Assembly: GCA_030680655.1 (NCBI GenBank)
Contig: JAUXUZ010000438.1
Location: forward strand, 1-7,216
Direction: 5' to 3'
Source: Phycisphaerales bacterium
GTDB lineage: Bacteria > Planctomycetota > Phycisphaerae > Phycisphaerales > UBA1924
Length of the DNA: 7,216 nt
Both the position numbers and the translations under genes were made by a program. The notes beneath the pieces were generated by a model. The model was not told where the DNA came from. It worked only from the letters and a program-made list of their open reading frames with translations, and ran no database searches. Below are positions 1 to 6,197 of this stretch, in pieces. Within the stretch, counting starts at the first letter, position 1. The number at the start of each line of letters is the position of its first letter.

Positions 1-1050
1 GGCCTGGCCGCTGGCACCCTTCACGAGGTTGTCGATGGCCGCGACGATCACCGCGTGGCCCCCCACTACGCGGGCGTTGATGTGGACGCGGTTGGTGCGC
101 TGGACGTCGTGGAGGGTTGGGGTTTCGTCGCGGATGGTGACGAAGGGTTCGTTCGCGTAGGCGGACTTGAGGGCTGACTGGAGGGCGGCTGTGTCGGTGC
201 TTGCGGCAGAGGGGGTTGCGTAGATGGTCTCGAGGATGCCGCGTTCGATGGGGAGCAGGTGCGGGACGAAGAGGGCGCCGAATTCCCCCCCCGACCTGGC
301 AGAGCCTCGGTCGGCCCCCCCGCTGGGAGCGGGGGGGCTGAGGCTCAGGGTCTGGTTGATCTCGGGTTGGTGGCGGTGGGTGCCGATGCCGTAGGCGGAG
401 AAGTTCTCACCGGCCTCGACGAGGGTGGTGTTTGGCTTGGGGTCGCGGCCGGCGCCGCTGACACCGCTGGCAGCGTTGATGATGATCCCGATTGGGTCGA
501 TCAGGCCGGCGCGGAGGAGCGGGAGGACCGCGAGCGCTGCGGCGGTTGGATAGCAGCCGGGGTTGGCGACGAGGCTGGCCTTGGCGATGGCGGCGCGGGT
601 ATCGCCGCCGATTTCCGGCAGGCCGTAGACAGCGTGCGCTAGCCCGGCCGAGTCGGTGTGCGGGTGGCCGTACGCCCGTTCGTAGACCAACGCGTCCTTG
701 AGCCGGTACGCCGCGGAGAGGTCAACGACCTTCACGCCCCGACTGAGGAGTTGCGGCGCGTGGACCATCGCCACATCGTGGGGCAGGCAGAGGAAGGCGA
801 GCCTGCACTCGCGGGCGATGGCATCGTGGTCGATCGGGCGGCACTGGGCCACCGAGCTGGCGAGCTGGCCACGGAGGCGTGGGAACTCGGCTTCGATGTT
901 CGGCTGCTTCTCACGGGCGGAGGCGAGGTACGCGACCTTCATCGCCGGGTGGCGGACAAGCCACTCGATGAGCTCGAGCCCGGTGTAGCCCGTCGGTCCG
1001 AGGATCGCGACAGGGATGGTGGCCGGTTGGGTTGAAGGTGGGCTGGTCAT
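1..1050 (-). CDS. argC: N-acetyl-gamma-glutamyl-phosphate reductase, C-terminus cut by window edge
   Basis: This enzyme reduces N-acetylglutamyl 5-phosphate to N-acetylglutamate semialdehyde with NADPH, the third step of arginine synthesis in the cytoplasm. The translation, made by hand from the ATG at 1050, is open for 350 codons to base 1. It shows the NADP-binding loop GPTGYTG (residues 18-24), the active-site motif ANPGCYPTA with Cys166, the HRHQPEI motif (225-231), FVPHLLPIERG (about 261-271), and NLVKGASGQA at the cut end. Family members usually continue with roughly 10-20 more residues, so nearly all of the gene is present. The start overlaps the stop of the upstream phosphatase gene as ATGA, and no Shine-Dalgarno sequence is visible, so it is probably translated by coupling. 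Oddity: residues about 238-256 are a Ser/Pro/Gly-rich stretch, longer than usual for this loop, encoded by a GC-rich palindrome and a G8 tract. The frame stays open across it. Identification is secure. Confidence 0.95.
   Translation of the reverse strand, partial: MTSPPSTQPATIPVAILGPTGYTGLELIEWLVRHPAMKVAYLASAREKQPNIEAEFPRLRGQLASSVAQCRPIDHDAIARECRLAFLCLPHDVAMVHAPQLLSRGVKVVDLSAAYRLKDALVYERAYGHPHTDSAGLAHAVYGLPEIGGDTRAAIAKASLVANPGCYPTAAALAVLPLLRAGLIDPIGIIINAASGVSGAGRDPKPNTTLVEAGENFSAYGIGTHRHQPEINQTLSLSPPAPSGGADRGSARSGGEFGALFVPHLLPIERGILETIYATPSAASTDTAALQSALKSAYANEPFVTIRDETPTLHDVQRTNRVHINARVVGGHAVIVAAIDNLVKGASGQA
303..345. repeat. GC-rich inverted repeat (long hairpin) inside argC
   Basis: Bases 315-324 (seven C then GCT) pair perfectly with 328-337 (AGC then seven G) around a GGG loop. 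Outer arms 303-308 (AGCCTC) and 340-345 (GAGGCT) also pair perfectly, separated from the inner stem by an asymmetric internal loop of six against two bases. The element lies in the argC frame and encodes a Ser/Pro/Gly-rich loop between the HRHQPEI and FVPHL motifs. A run of eight C (285-292 on the plus strand) lies just beside it. It may be a copy of a small palindromic repeat family that tolerates insertion into genes, or a local low-complexity expansion. No second copy is visible in this window. Confidence 0.75.
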
Positions 1051-2591
1051 GTCGCCGAAGTGTTCGCAGGCTGCGAGGCCGGCGTGCGGACCGGGGATGC
1101 GCCGGGCGGCTGTGCGTGCCCGTTGGCGTGCGACTCGGTCGTGCCGGCTGCGCCGGCAACCGCGGCGGCCTTCGCCAGGCAGGCGATCTCAACGACGAGG
1201 GTGTCGTCGGTCAGCGGTCCATAGCGGTGACGCGATACCGCGTTGATGAGCTCGTGGCACATGGAGCAATCACCCTCCTTGTAGCAGGTCATCGCATCCC
1301 TGATGCCGTCGGTGTTGAACATCCGCCCCTGACGGTCGCGCGACTCCATCGCGCCGTCTGTATAGGCGATGAGCGTGTCGCCGGCGCAGAAGGGGATGGT
1401 CGCGTTCTCGACTTCTACATCCAGGTCCTTGGCGACGCCGAGCACCATCGCCGTCGGCTCAAGTTCCCGCACGACGCCACACGTGCGGAGGTAGGCGGGG
1501 GGATGGCCGGCGTTGGCGTAGTGCAGCAGCCCCTTCGCCTGATCTAGCCGGAACGCGACGGCGGTGACGAAGATCGAGTGGTCCGACAGCGTGAGGAAGC
1601 AGTACCGGTTGAGCGCCCGCAGCAGGCCGGTGGGCGCGATCGAGGGGTCTTCAGCGACGAGCCGCTCGATCTCGCCGTAGAGCCGGTTGACGGTGAGGGC
1701 GGCGGGGATGCCGTGCCCGGTGACATCCAGCAGCAGGCAGAGCAGCTGGGGCTCTTCGCGGTCATCGGTGGCGATGAAGCGGGAGTAGAGGTAGTCGCCC
1801 CCCAGCAGCCGCATGGGCTGGTAGCGGTAGTCAAAGCGGACCGCCCCCCTGACCTCGGGCTTGGGGAAGAGCTGCTCGTGGATCCGCTGCGCGCCGGTGA
1901 GTTCGCGGCGCATCTCGCCGTAACGCCCGGCGACGGCCTTGAGCGTGAACTCCTGCGCGAAGCGGTTGTGCCGCCAGTAGGCGATGCCGATCCCCGGCAA
2001 CACAGCGCAGACGCTGGTCAGCCCGTAGAACGCGATGAACAGCACCGACAGCGGCCCGAACGCCTCGCTCTTGATGATCCAGAGCGCACCCATGCCCACC
2101 GCGTTGATGATGTACATTGGCAGGAAGGGGCGGAGCGACTCCTTCCACGTCCACGGGAGGAAGAGGCAGGCCGTGCAGTGCGCAAAGAAGATCGAGAAGA
2201 CCTGCCAGAACGCCAGGATCCCCAGGCTGAAGCCGCCCTTGGCCAGCAAACCGACGGCGAAGATCGTCACCGAACCGACGATCGCGGTCAGCGCAATGAA
2301 CATGCTGACGCGCCGCAACCGCTGCTCGCGCGAGCGGTCGGTGGACCTGACGTCCCTCACCTCAACGATCGCGTAGACCGCGGTGAAGAGGATCGTCAGC
2401 AGCGAGAGGAACCACGTTGCGAAGTCGCGCCAGTTCTCGGTCGGGCTCTGGTACAGCAGGACAACCAGCGGCAGGAAAGCGACCGCGAACGCCAGGTAAA
2501 CCATGCAATACCAGAACACGCGGCGGCGCAGGCGCCCGGCCTGCTCCTGCTCAAACTCGTGCTGGAATTCGTCGAGGAACTTTGTGGTCAC
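1047..2591 (-). CDS. Membrane-anchored SpoIIE/RsbU-type PP2C serine phosphatase
   Basis: A predicted 514-residue protein starting at GTG 2591. An AGG lies 6 bases upstream of the start on the minus strand. The first ~206 residues hold six likely membrane helices (about 26-47, 57-78, 96-117, 121-145, 155-173, 179-205). A short helical linker with AQRIHEQLFPKP (234-245) leads into a cytoplasmic PP2C domain of the SpoIIE family. Metal-binding and catalytic motifs are all present: GGDY (264-267), DVTGHG (289-294), AGHPP (361-365), YTDGAMES (410-417) and TDDTLVV (461-467), so it should be an active Mn/Mg-dependent Ser/Thr phosphatase. Relatives dephosphorylate anti-anti-sigma factors or similar STAS proteins. 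No such partner, PAS, HAMP or response-regulator domain is seen here, so signal and substrate are unknown. A CxxCH motif (442-446) sits between the last two catalytic motifs. The last ~40 residues are an Ala/Pro/Thr-rich, probably disordered tail. The stop overlaps argC by four bases. Confidence 0.9.
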   Translation of the reverse strand: MTTKFLDEFQHEFEQEQAGRLRRRVFWYCMVYLAFAVAFLPLVVLLYQSPTENWRDFATWFLSLLTILFTAVYAIVEVRDVRSTDRSREQRLRRVSMFIALTAIVGSVTIFAVGLLAKGGFSLGILAFWQVFSIFFAHCTACLFLPWTWKESLRPFLPMYIINAVGMGALWIIKSEAFGPLSVLFIAFYGLTSVCAVLPGIGIAYWRHNRFAQEFTLKAVAGRYGEMRRELTGAQRIHEQLFPKPEVRGAVRFDYRYQPMRLLGGDYLYSRFIATDDREEPQLLCLLLDVTGHGIPAALTVNRLYGEIERLVAEDPSIAPTGLLRALNRYCFLTLSDHSIFVTAVAFRLDQAKGLLHYANAGHPPAYLRTCGVVRELEPTAMVLGVAKDLDVEVENATIPFCAGDTLIAYTDGAMESRDRQGRMFNTDGIRDAMTCYKEGDCSMCHELINAVSRHRYGPLTDDTLVVEIACLAKAAAVAGAAGTTESHANGHAQPPGASPVRTPASQPANTSAT

Positions 2592-2718
2592 TGATGGCCT
2601 GCCCTTCCTGGCACCGGCGGACTGTGGGGAAGGTACTCAGCGGTTCCGCCAGAACGGCGTACCGCCCCGCAGGGCATGGTAAGCCGAGCGACGGCCTCCC
2701 GACTGCACTGCTTTGTAC
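2592..2718. other. Short gap between adenosyltransferase and phosphatase genes
   Basis: These 127 bases separate two genes reading leftward. Only short hairpins are visible (for example a four-base GCCC/GGGC stem near 2665-2685) and none is followed by a T-run, so I see no intrinsic terminator. No clear -35/-10 pair stands out on the minus strand. The gap could hold a promoter for the phosphatase-argC pair, or all three genes could be one transcript. The sequence does not decide this. Confidence 0.4.
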
Positions 2719-3339
2719 TTACTCACCCGCTGGCCGGTTGCGGCCCGGCACCCAGAGCACATCGCCCTTGCCGCCGCCCTCGCCGAGTCGGTTCGCCACG
2801 CGGCCGAGCACAAAGAGCAGGTCGCTCAGGCGGTTGAGGTAGAGCACAACCTCGCGCCCGGTCCGCGCGGGCTCATCACGCAGCAGCGTAACGGCGAGGC
2901 GCTCGGCCCGCCGCGTGACGGTCCGCGCCACGTGCAACGCGGCGGCGAGCTCGGTCCCTCCCGGGAGCACAAAGCTGGCGAGCGCAGGGAGCGGCTCGTT
3001 GTAGCGGTCGATAAGCTCCTCAAGCCGCAGGGTCTGGGCCGGCGTGATCCGCAGCGCTGCGCCCGGCTTCTCGGCCGCGTCGACGGGCGTGCAGAGATCG
3101 GCGCCGGCGTCGAACAGGTCGTGCTGGATGGAGCGGAGCGTCTCGGCGACGTCCGCCGCCGGCCCGGCGGGGCCGTCGCGCTCGGCGATCACCACGGCGA
3201 CGCCGAGGGCCGCGTTCGCCTCGTCAACCGTTCCGTAGGCCTCAACGCGCATCGAGTCTTTGGCGACGCGGGAGCCGTCACCCAGCCCCGTTGTGCCGTC
3301 GTCGCCGGTCTTGGTGTAGATCTTCGAGAGGCGGACCAT
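2719..3339 (-). CDS. pduO: PduO-type ATP:cob(I)alamin adenosyltransferase
   Basis: A predicted 206-residue cytoplasmic enzyme that transfers the adenosyl group of ATP to cob(I)alamin, making adenosylcobalamin. It shows the N-terminal ATP-binding stretch YTKTGDDGTTGLGDG (8-22), AYGTVDEANAALG (34-46), the active-site helix FVLPGGTELAAALHVART (123-140) continuing into VTRRAER (141-147), and YLNRLSDLLFVLGRVAN (167-183). The arginines and glutamate of the RT..RRAE segment (139-146) match positions known to be needed in human MMAB. Length is normal for the family, and it is unrelated in sequence to the CobA/BtuR P-loop type. The ATG at 3339 leaves only 53 bases to the divergent recJ start, too short for a cobalamin riboswitch, and no Shine-Dalgarno sequence precedes it. 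No other B12 or B12-dependent gene lies in the window, so it probably serves salvage or cofactor loading for an enzyme encoded elsewhere. Confidence 0.93.
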   Translation of the reverse strand: MVRLSKIYTKTGDDGTTGLGDGSRVAKDSMRVEAYGTVDEANAALGVAVVIAERDGPAGPAADVAETLRSIQHDLFDAGADLCTPVDAAEKPGAALRITPAQTLRLEELIDRYNEPLPALASFVLPGGTELAAALHVARTVTRRAERLAVTLLRDEPARTGREVVLYLNRLSDLLFVLGRVANRLGEGGGKGDVLWVPGRNRPAGE

Positions 3340-3392
3340 GGTGGTATGCTCGGGGGCACGGGATGGAGCCCGGCGCAGGAACGGAGATCGGC
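3340..3392. promoter_or_regulatory. Divergent intergenic region between pduO and recJ
   Basis: Both genes read away from this 53-base stretch, so promoters for both must lie here or within the starts of the genes. A TATGCT at 3345-3350 resembles a -10 box for recJ, but there is no convincing -35 box at 16-18 bases upstream. No clear -10 box is seen for pduO. The assignment rests mainly on gene orientation. Confidence 0.4.
3383..3386 (+). promoter_or_regulatory. Ribosome binding site deciding the recJ start
   Basis: A GGAG lies six bases before an in-frame GTG at 3393. This supports GTG 3393 over the in-frame ATG at 3363, which has only a loose G-rich stretch in front of it, and over the still earlier open frame from 3291 that would run into pduO. 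Confidence 0.55.
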
Positions 3393-5297
3393 GTGAACGA
3401 GACCAGCGGAGTGTATCGCGGCGACGGATTGCCAGGGCGCAGCGCCGGGCCCGCTGTCGCGAGCGAGGACGCCGGCTCGCTCGGTCGGGGGATCAAGGAG
3501 CGGTGGCGGCTGCGTGGAGGCTGCGCGGCCAGTTTGGCCGCCTGCTCGCTTGTTGATGCCGTGCTGGCGGCACGCGGGGTAGCGTCGGGCGAGCGGGCCG
3601 AGCGGTTCCTTGCACCCAGCCTCATGCACCTGCATCCGCCGGAATTGCTCCCGGACATCGACCGTGCGGCCGATCGCCTTCTGGCGGCGTTGCGGGCGGC
3701 CGAGCCAATTGCGATCTATGGCGATTACGACGTGGATGGGGTCACGGCGACGGCCGTGCTCTACCACACACTCATGCACCTGGCCAGTTGGCTGGGTGTG
3801 ACGGCTGATGTACGGACGTACGTGCCCCACAGGCTCGACGAGGGGTACGGATTGAACGGGCCGGCGATTGCTGCGCTGGCCGCGGCTGGCGCGCGGGTCA
3901 TTGTCTCGGTCGACTGCGGCGTGACGGCCGTGGAGCCGGCGCGCGTGGCGAAGGACGCCGGCGTTGACTTGATCATCACCGATCACCACAACCCGCCGGC
4001 GACCGAGGCAGAACTGCCCGAAGCGTTCGCGGTCGTGCACCCGCGCCGGCCGGGGTCGGCCTACCCCCTCAGCGAGCTGTGCGGGGCGGGCGTTGCGTAC
4101 AAACTGGCCTGGCGGATGTGCACGCGGGCGCAGGGCGGGCGGACGAACCAGGCGACGCGCGTGCTGCTCACGGAATTGCTCTCGTTCGCGGCGCTGGGAA
4201 CGATCGCGGATGTGGTGCCCCTCGGGGGTGGCGACGGCGCCGGCGACGAGAACCGGATCATCGCTCACTTTGGACTGACGCGCGTGCGATCTTCGCCGTT
4301 TGTCGGCTTGCGGGCGCTGTGCGAAGCCTCCGGTCTGACGAGCCCAAAGGTTGACGAGTGGGATGTCGGCTTCAAACTGGCCCCGCGTTTGAACGCCAGC
4401 GGCCGGATGAACCACGCCCGCGACGCGGTCGAGTTGTTCACGGTAGCGAGCGAAGAGCGGGCCGCCACGATTGCGCACGAATTAGAAGAGGCGAACAAGC
4501 AGCGCCGCACCGTTGAAACGGCAATCGTGGCGCAGGCGGTTGAGATGGCCGTGCGCGAGGGGATGACCGGGACCGACCGCCGGGCGATCGTGCTCGCCCA
4601 CCGCGATTGGCACGCGGGTGTTGTGGGGATCTGCTGCTCGCGGCTGGTGGAGAAGTTCTGCCGCCCGGTGATCCTGCTGCAACTGGCCGAGCACGACGGC
4701 TCACTGCAGGGGCACGGGTCGGGCCGGTCGATCGATGGTTTCAGCCTGCACGCGGGGCTGGAGGCGTGCGCTGCGCACCTGCTGAAGTTCGGCGGGCACG
4801 ACATGGCCGCGGGGATGCGCGTCGAAGCCGGCCGGCTCGCGGCCTTTGCCGACGCGTTCATCGCTCACGCCAACTCGCTCATCAGCGACGAGATGCTCGT
4901 GCCGAGCCTCGATGTCGACGCCGTGATTGATGCCGGCTCCGCCGACCCCGGCCCGAAGTTTGACCTGCGCTCCATCCGCGCACTCGACAGCATGAAGCCG
5001 TTCGGCCGCGGCAACCCGCCGGTGCGGGTGCTGATCAAAGGGGCCAAGCTGGCCGGTCCGGCCAGGGCGTTTGGCACGACGCGCACGCACGCCGAGCTGC
5101 TACTTGACCTTGGCACCGCGGGCGACGGCAAGTTCGTGCCCGTTGTCGCCTGGGGACAGGCCGCCGAGTTCTGCCTCTCCGGCGCGCCAACGCAGCTCAC
5201 CCGCGGCCAGAAGGTCGACGTGGTGATCGAGCCGAAGATCGACACCTATCGTGGCGAGAAGGCGGCGGGCACGCTGATCGACTTCCGCCTCGCTTAA
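3393..5297 (+). CDS. recJ: Single-stranded-DNA-specific 5'-3' exonuclease RecJ
   Basis: RecJ degrades single-stranded DNA from the 5' end in RecF-type recombination, base excision and mismatch repair, using two Mn/Mg ions. Counted from GTG 3393 (634 residues), the DHH phosphoesterase motifs are complete: GDYDVDG (110-116), VDCG with Asp174, DHH (197-199), GTIADVV with Asp273, and LNASGRMNHA with Ser336-Arg338. The DHHA1 part follows, with HRDWHAGVVGICCSRL, GSGRS (442-446) and GGH (467-469), and then the C-terminal OB-like domain starting near PFGRGNP (536-542). The conserved fold begins around residue 36 (KERWRLRGG), so about 34 low-complexity residues precede it. Later GTG (3411) or TTG (3429) starts are possible. 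The total is somewhat longer than many RecJ proteins (about 550-600 residues). Its TAA stop overlaps the proC stop on the other strand. Identification is secure; the start is less so. Confidence 0.95.
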   Translation: MNETSGVYRGDGLPGRSAGPAVASEDAGSLGRGIKERWRLRGGCAASLAACSLVDAVLAARGVASGERAERFLAPSLMHLHPPELLPDIDRAADRLLAALRAAEPIAIYGDYDVDGVTATAVLYHTLMHLASWLGVTADVRTYVPHRLDEGYGLNGPAIAALAAAGARVIVSVDCGVTAVEPARVAKDAGVDLIITDHHNPPATEAELPEAFAVVHPRRPGSAYPLSELCGAGVAYKLAWRMCTRAQGGRTNQATRVLLTELLSFAALGTIADVVPLGGGDGAGDENRIIAHFGLTRVRSSPFVGLRALCEASGLTSPKVDEWDVGFKLAPRLNASGRMNHARDAVELFTVASEERAATIAHELEEANKQRRTVETAIVAQAVEMAVREGMTGTDRRAIVLAHRDWHAGVVGICCSRLVEKFCRPVILLQLAEHDGSLQGHGSGRSIDGFSLHAGLEACAAHLLKFGGHDMAAGMRVEAGRLAAFADAFIAHANSLISDEMLVPSLDVDAVIDAGSADPGPKFDLRSIRALDSMKPFGRGNPPVRVLIKGAKLAGPARAFGTTRTHAELLLDLGTAGDGKFVPVVAWGQAAEFCLSGAPTQLTRGQKVDVVIEPKIDTYRGEKAAGTLIDFRLA

Positions 5298-6118
5298 CCC
5301 TTGCCCAACTCACGGCCGCGGTCGCGCGAGGCGATGATCGCGGCGGCGGTCGAGTCACGCACCCCTGCCTTCTCCAGCAGCGTGACCGCGGCCTCGGTGG
5401 TGCCACGCTTGCTCGTCACGCGGGCGCGGAGCTCGGCGGGCGATACCGCCGACTCGGCCGACAGCAGCGCTGTCGACCCAGCGAGCGTCTGGCGGACGAT
5501 CCGATCGGCGGTCTTGGCGTCGAAGCCGACGGCGATCGCCCCCGCGGTCATCGCCTCCGCGAGGTAGAACAGGTGCGCTGGCCCGCTGCCCGCGACGGCC
5601 GTGAACGCATCCATCAGCGACTCGTCGATGCGGACAACCAGCGGCCCGGTTGCCCGCAGCAGTTGCTCAGCGCGAGCCGCATCGGCCTCGGTCGCCCCCG
5701 GGCCGGGCGCGAAGGCTGTCGCACCGAGCCCGACCTGCGCCGGCGTGTTGGGCATCGCCCGCACCACGCGCGCACGCTGCCCCAGCGCAGCGGCGATCGA
5801 CGATGACGTCAAACCAGCCATGATGGAAACCACCAGCAGCCCGGGGTCATCTGCGGCACCGATCGCCTTGGCCAGTGCCGACGATACCGCAGGGAACACC
5901 TGCGGCTTGACGGCCAGCAGCACCGCATCCGTCCCCCGCAGCGGCCCCACTTCGCTCAGGTCACACACCCGCCGGACCCCTGCGACCGCTGGGGCGTGCG
6001 GGTCAACCGCGATCACCACCCCGGCATCGATCAGGCCCGCCCGGAGCAGGCCGGTGACGATCGCCTTCCCCATGTTCCCAAGGCCAACCACGATCAGTCG
6101 TCCACCCGGTTCCAGCAA
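5294..6118 (-). CDS. proC: Pyrroline-5-carboxylate reductase
   Basis: This enzyme reduces 1-pyrroline-5-carboxylate to proline with NAD(P)H, the last step of proline synthesis. With the start used here (TTG 6118, 274 residues) it shows the dinucleotide-binding loop GLGNMG (12-17), AVKPQ (69-73), the MPNTP motif (122-126), AGSGPAHLF (176-184), and the family signature PAELRARVTSKRGTTEAAV (227-245) near the C-terminus. The length matches the family's usual ~270 residues. No ATG lies upstream of the nucleotide-binding loop, so a non-ATG start is required. TTG 6118 is chosen because it retains the first beta strand and has AAAGG about 9 bases upstream. The frame stays open to another TTG at 6181, which would add 21 residues not expected for ProC and come within 16 bases of accA. 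The gene converges on recJ and diverges from accA, so it is probably transcribed alone. Confidence 0.94.
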   Translation of the reverse strand: MLEPGGRLIVVGLGNMGKAIVTGLLRAGLIDAGVVIAVDPHAPAVAGVRRVCDLSEVGPLRGTDAVLLAVKPQVFPAVSSALAKAIGAADDPGLLVVSIMAGLTSSSIAAALGQRARVVRAMPNTPAQVGLGATAFAPGPGATEADAARAEQLLRATGPLVVRIDESLMDAFTAVAGSGPAHLFYLAEAMTAGAIAVGFDAKTADRIVRQTLAGSTALLSAESAVSPAELRARVTSKRGTTEAAVTLLEKAGVRDSTAAAIIASRDRGRELGKG

Positions 6119-6197
6119 CGGCCACCGCCTTTCGTCATCTTCCAGCCCGGGGCAGGATCGACCACCTTGGCCCTTCCACAACGATAAACTACCCGCG
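6119..6197. promoter_or_regulatory. Divergent promoter region between proC and accA
   Basis: These 79 bases separate two genes reading away from each other. The only A/T-rich patch is near 6178-6190. On the plus strand it contains TAAACT at 6185-6190, a TANNNT-type -10 box ending seven bases before the accA ATG. No good -35 box sits at the normal distance. No Shine-Dalgarno sequence precedes accA, so a leaderless accA transcript is possible. On the minus strand the same patch gives a TATCGT-like sequence that could serve proC. Confidence 0.4.

Noticed and set aside
285..300. A suspected frameshift in argC at the G8 tract
   Set aside because: My first reverse complement dropped one G. On recounting, the frame runs intact from HRHQPEI through GALFVPHLLPIERG.
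259..1547. Several plus-strand open frames of 70-170 codons over argC and the end of the phosphatase
   Set aside because: They are antisense shadows; the minus strand encodes ArgC with its catalytic cysteine and histidine motifs through 1-1050 and the phosphatase beyond.
1578..2594. A 338-codon plus-strand open frame opposite the phosphatase
   Set aside because: The product is rich in Glu, Arg, Asp and Gln without recognisable motifs, and the opposite strand carries a full SpoIIE domain and membrane helices.
2622..2650. A possible inverted repeat (GGAA...TTCC) in the gap before the phosphatase
   Set aside because: Only the outer four bases pair; the inner bases do not form a stem and no T-run follows.
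3340..3392. A cobalamin riboswitch upstream of pduO
   Set aside because: The gap is 53 bases, far shorter than a B12 riboswitch (about 200 bases), and shows none of its conserved B12-box.
3189..4478. A 429-codon open frame on the minus strand covering the start of pduO and the first half of recJ
   Set aside because: It is antisense to the complete DHH motifs of recJ and out of frame with pduO; its translation is Arg/Pro/Gln-rich with no family motif. High GC content makes such frames long by chance.
5601..6197. A long upstream extension of the accA frame
   Set aside because: The extra ~200 residues are Ser/Arg/Pro/Ala-rich antisense of proC, and the AccA family N-terminus begins at ATG 6198.
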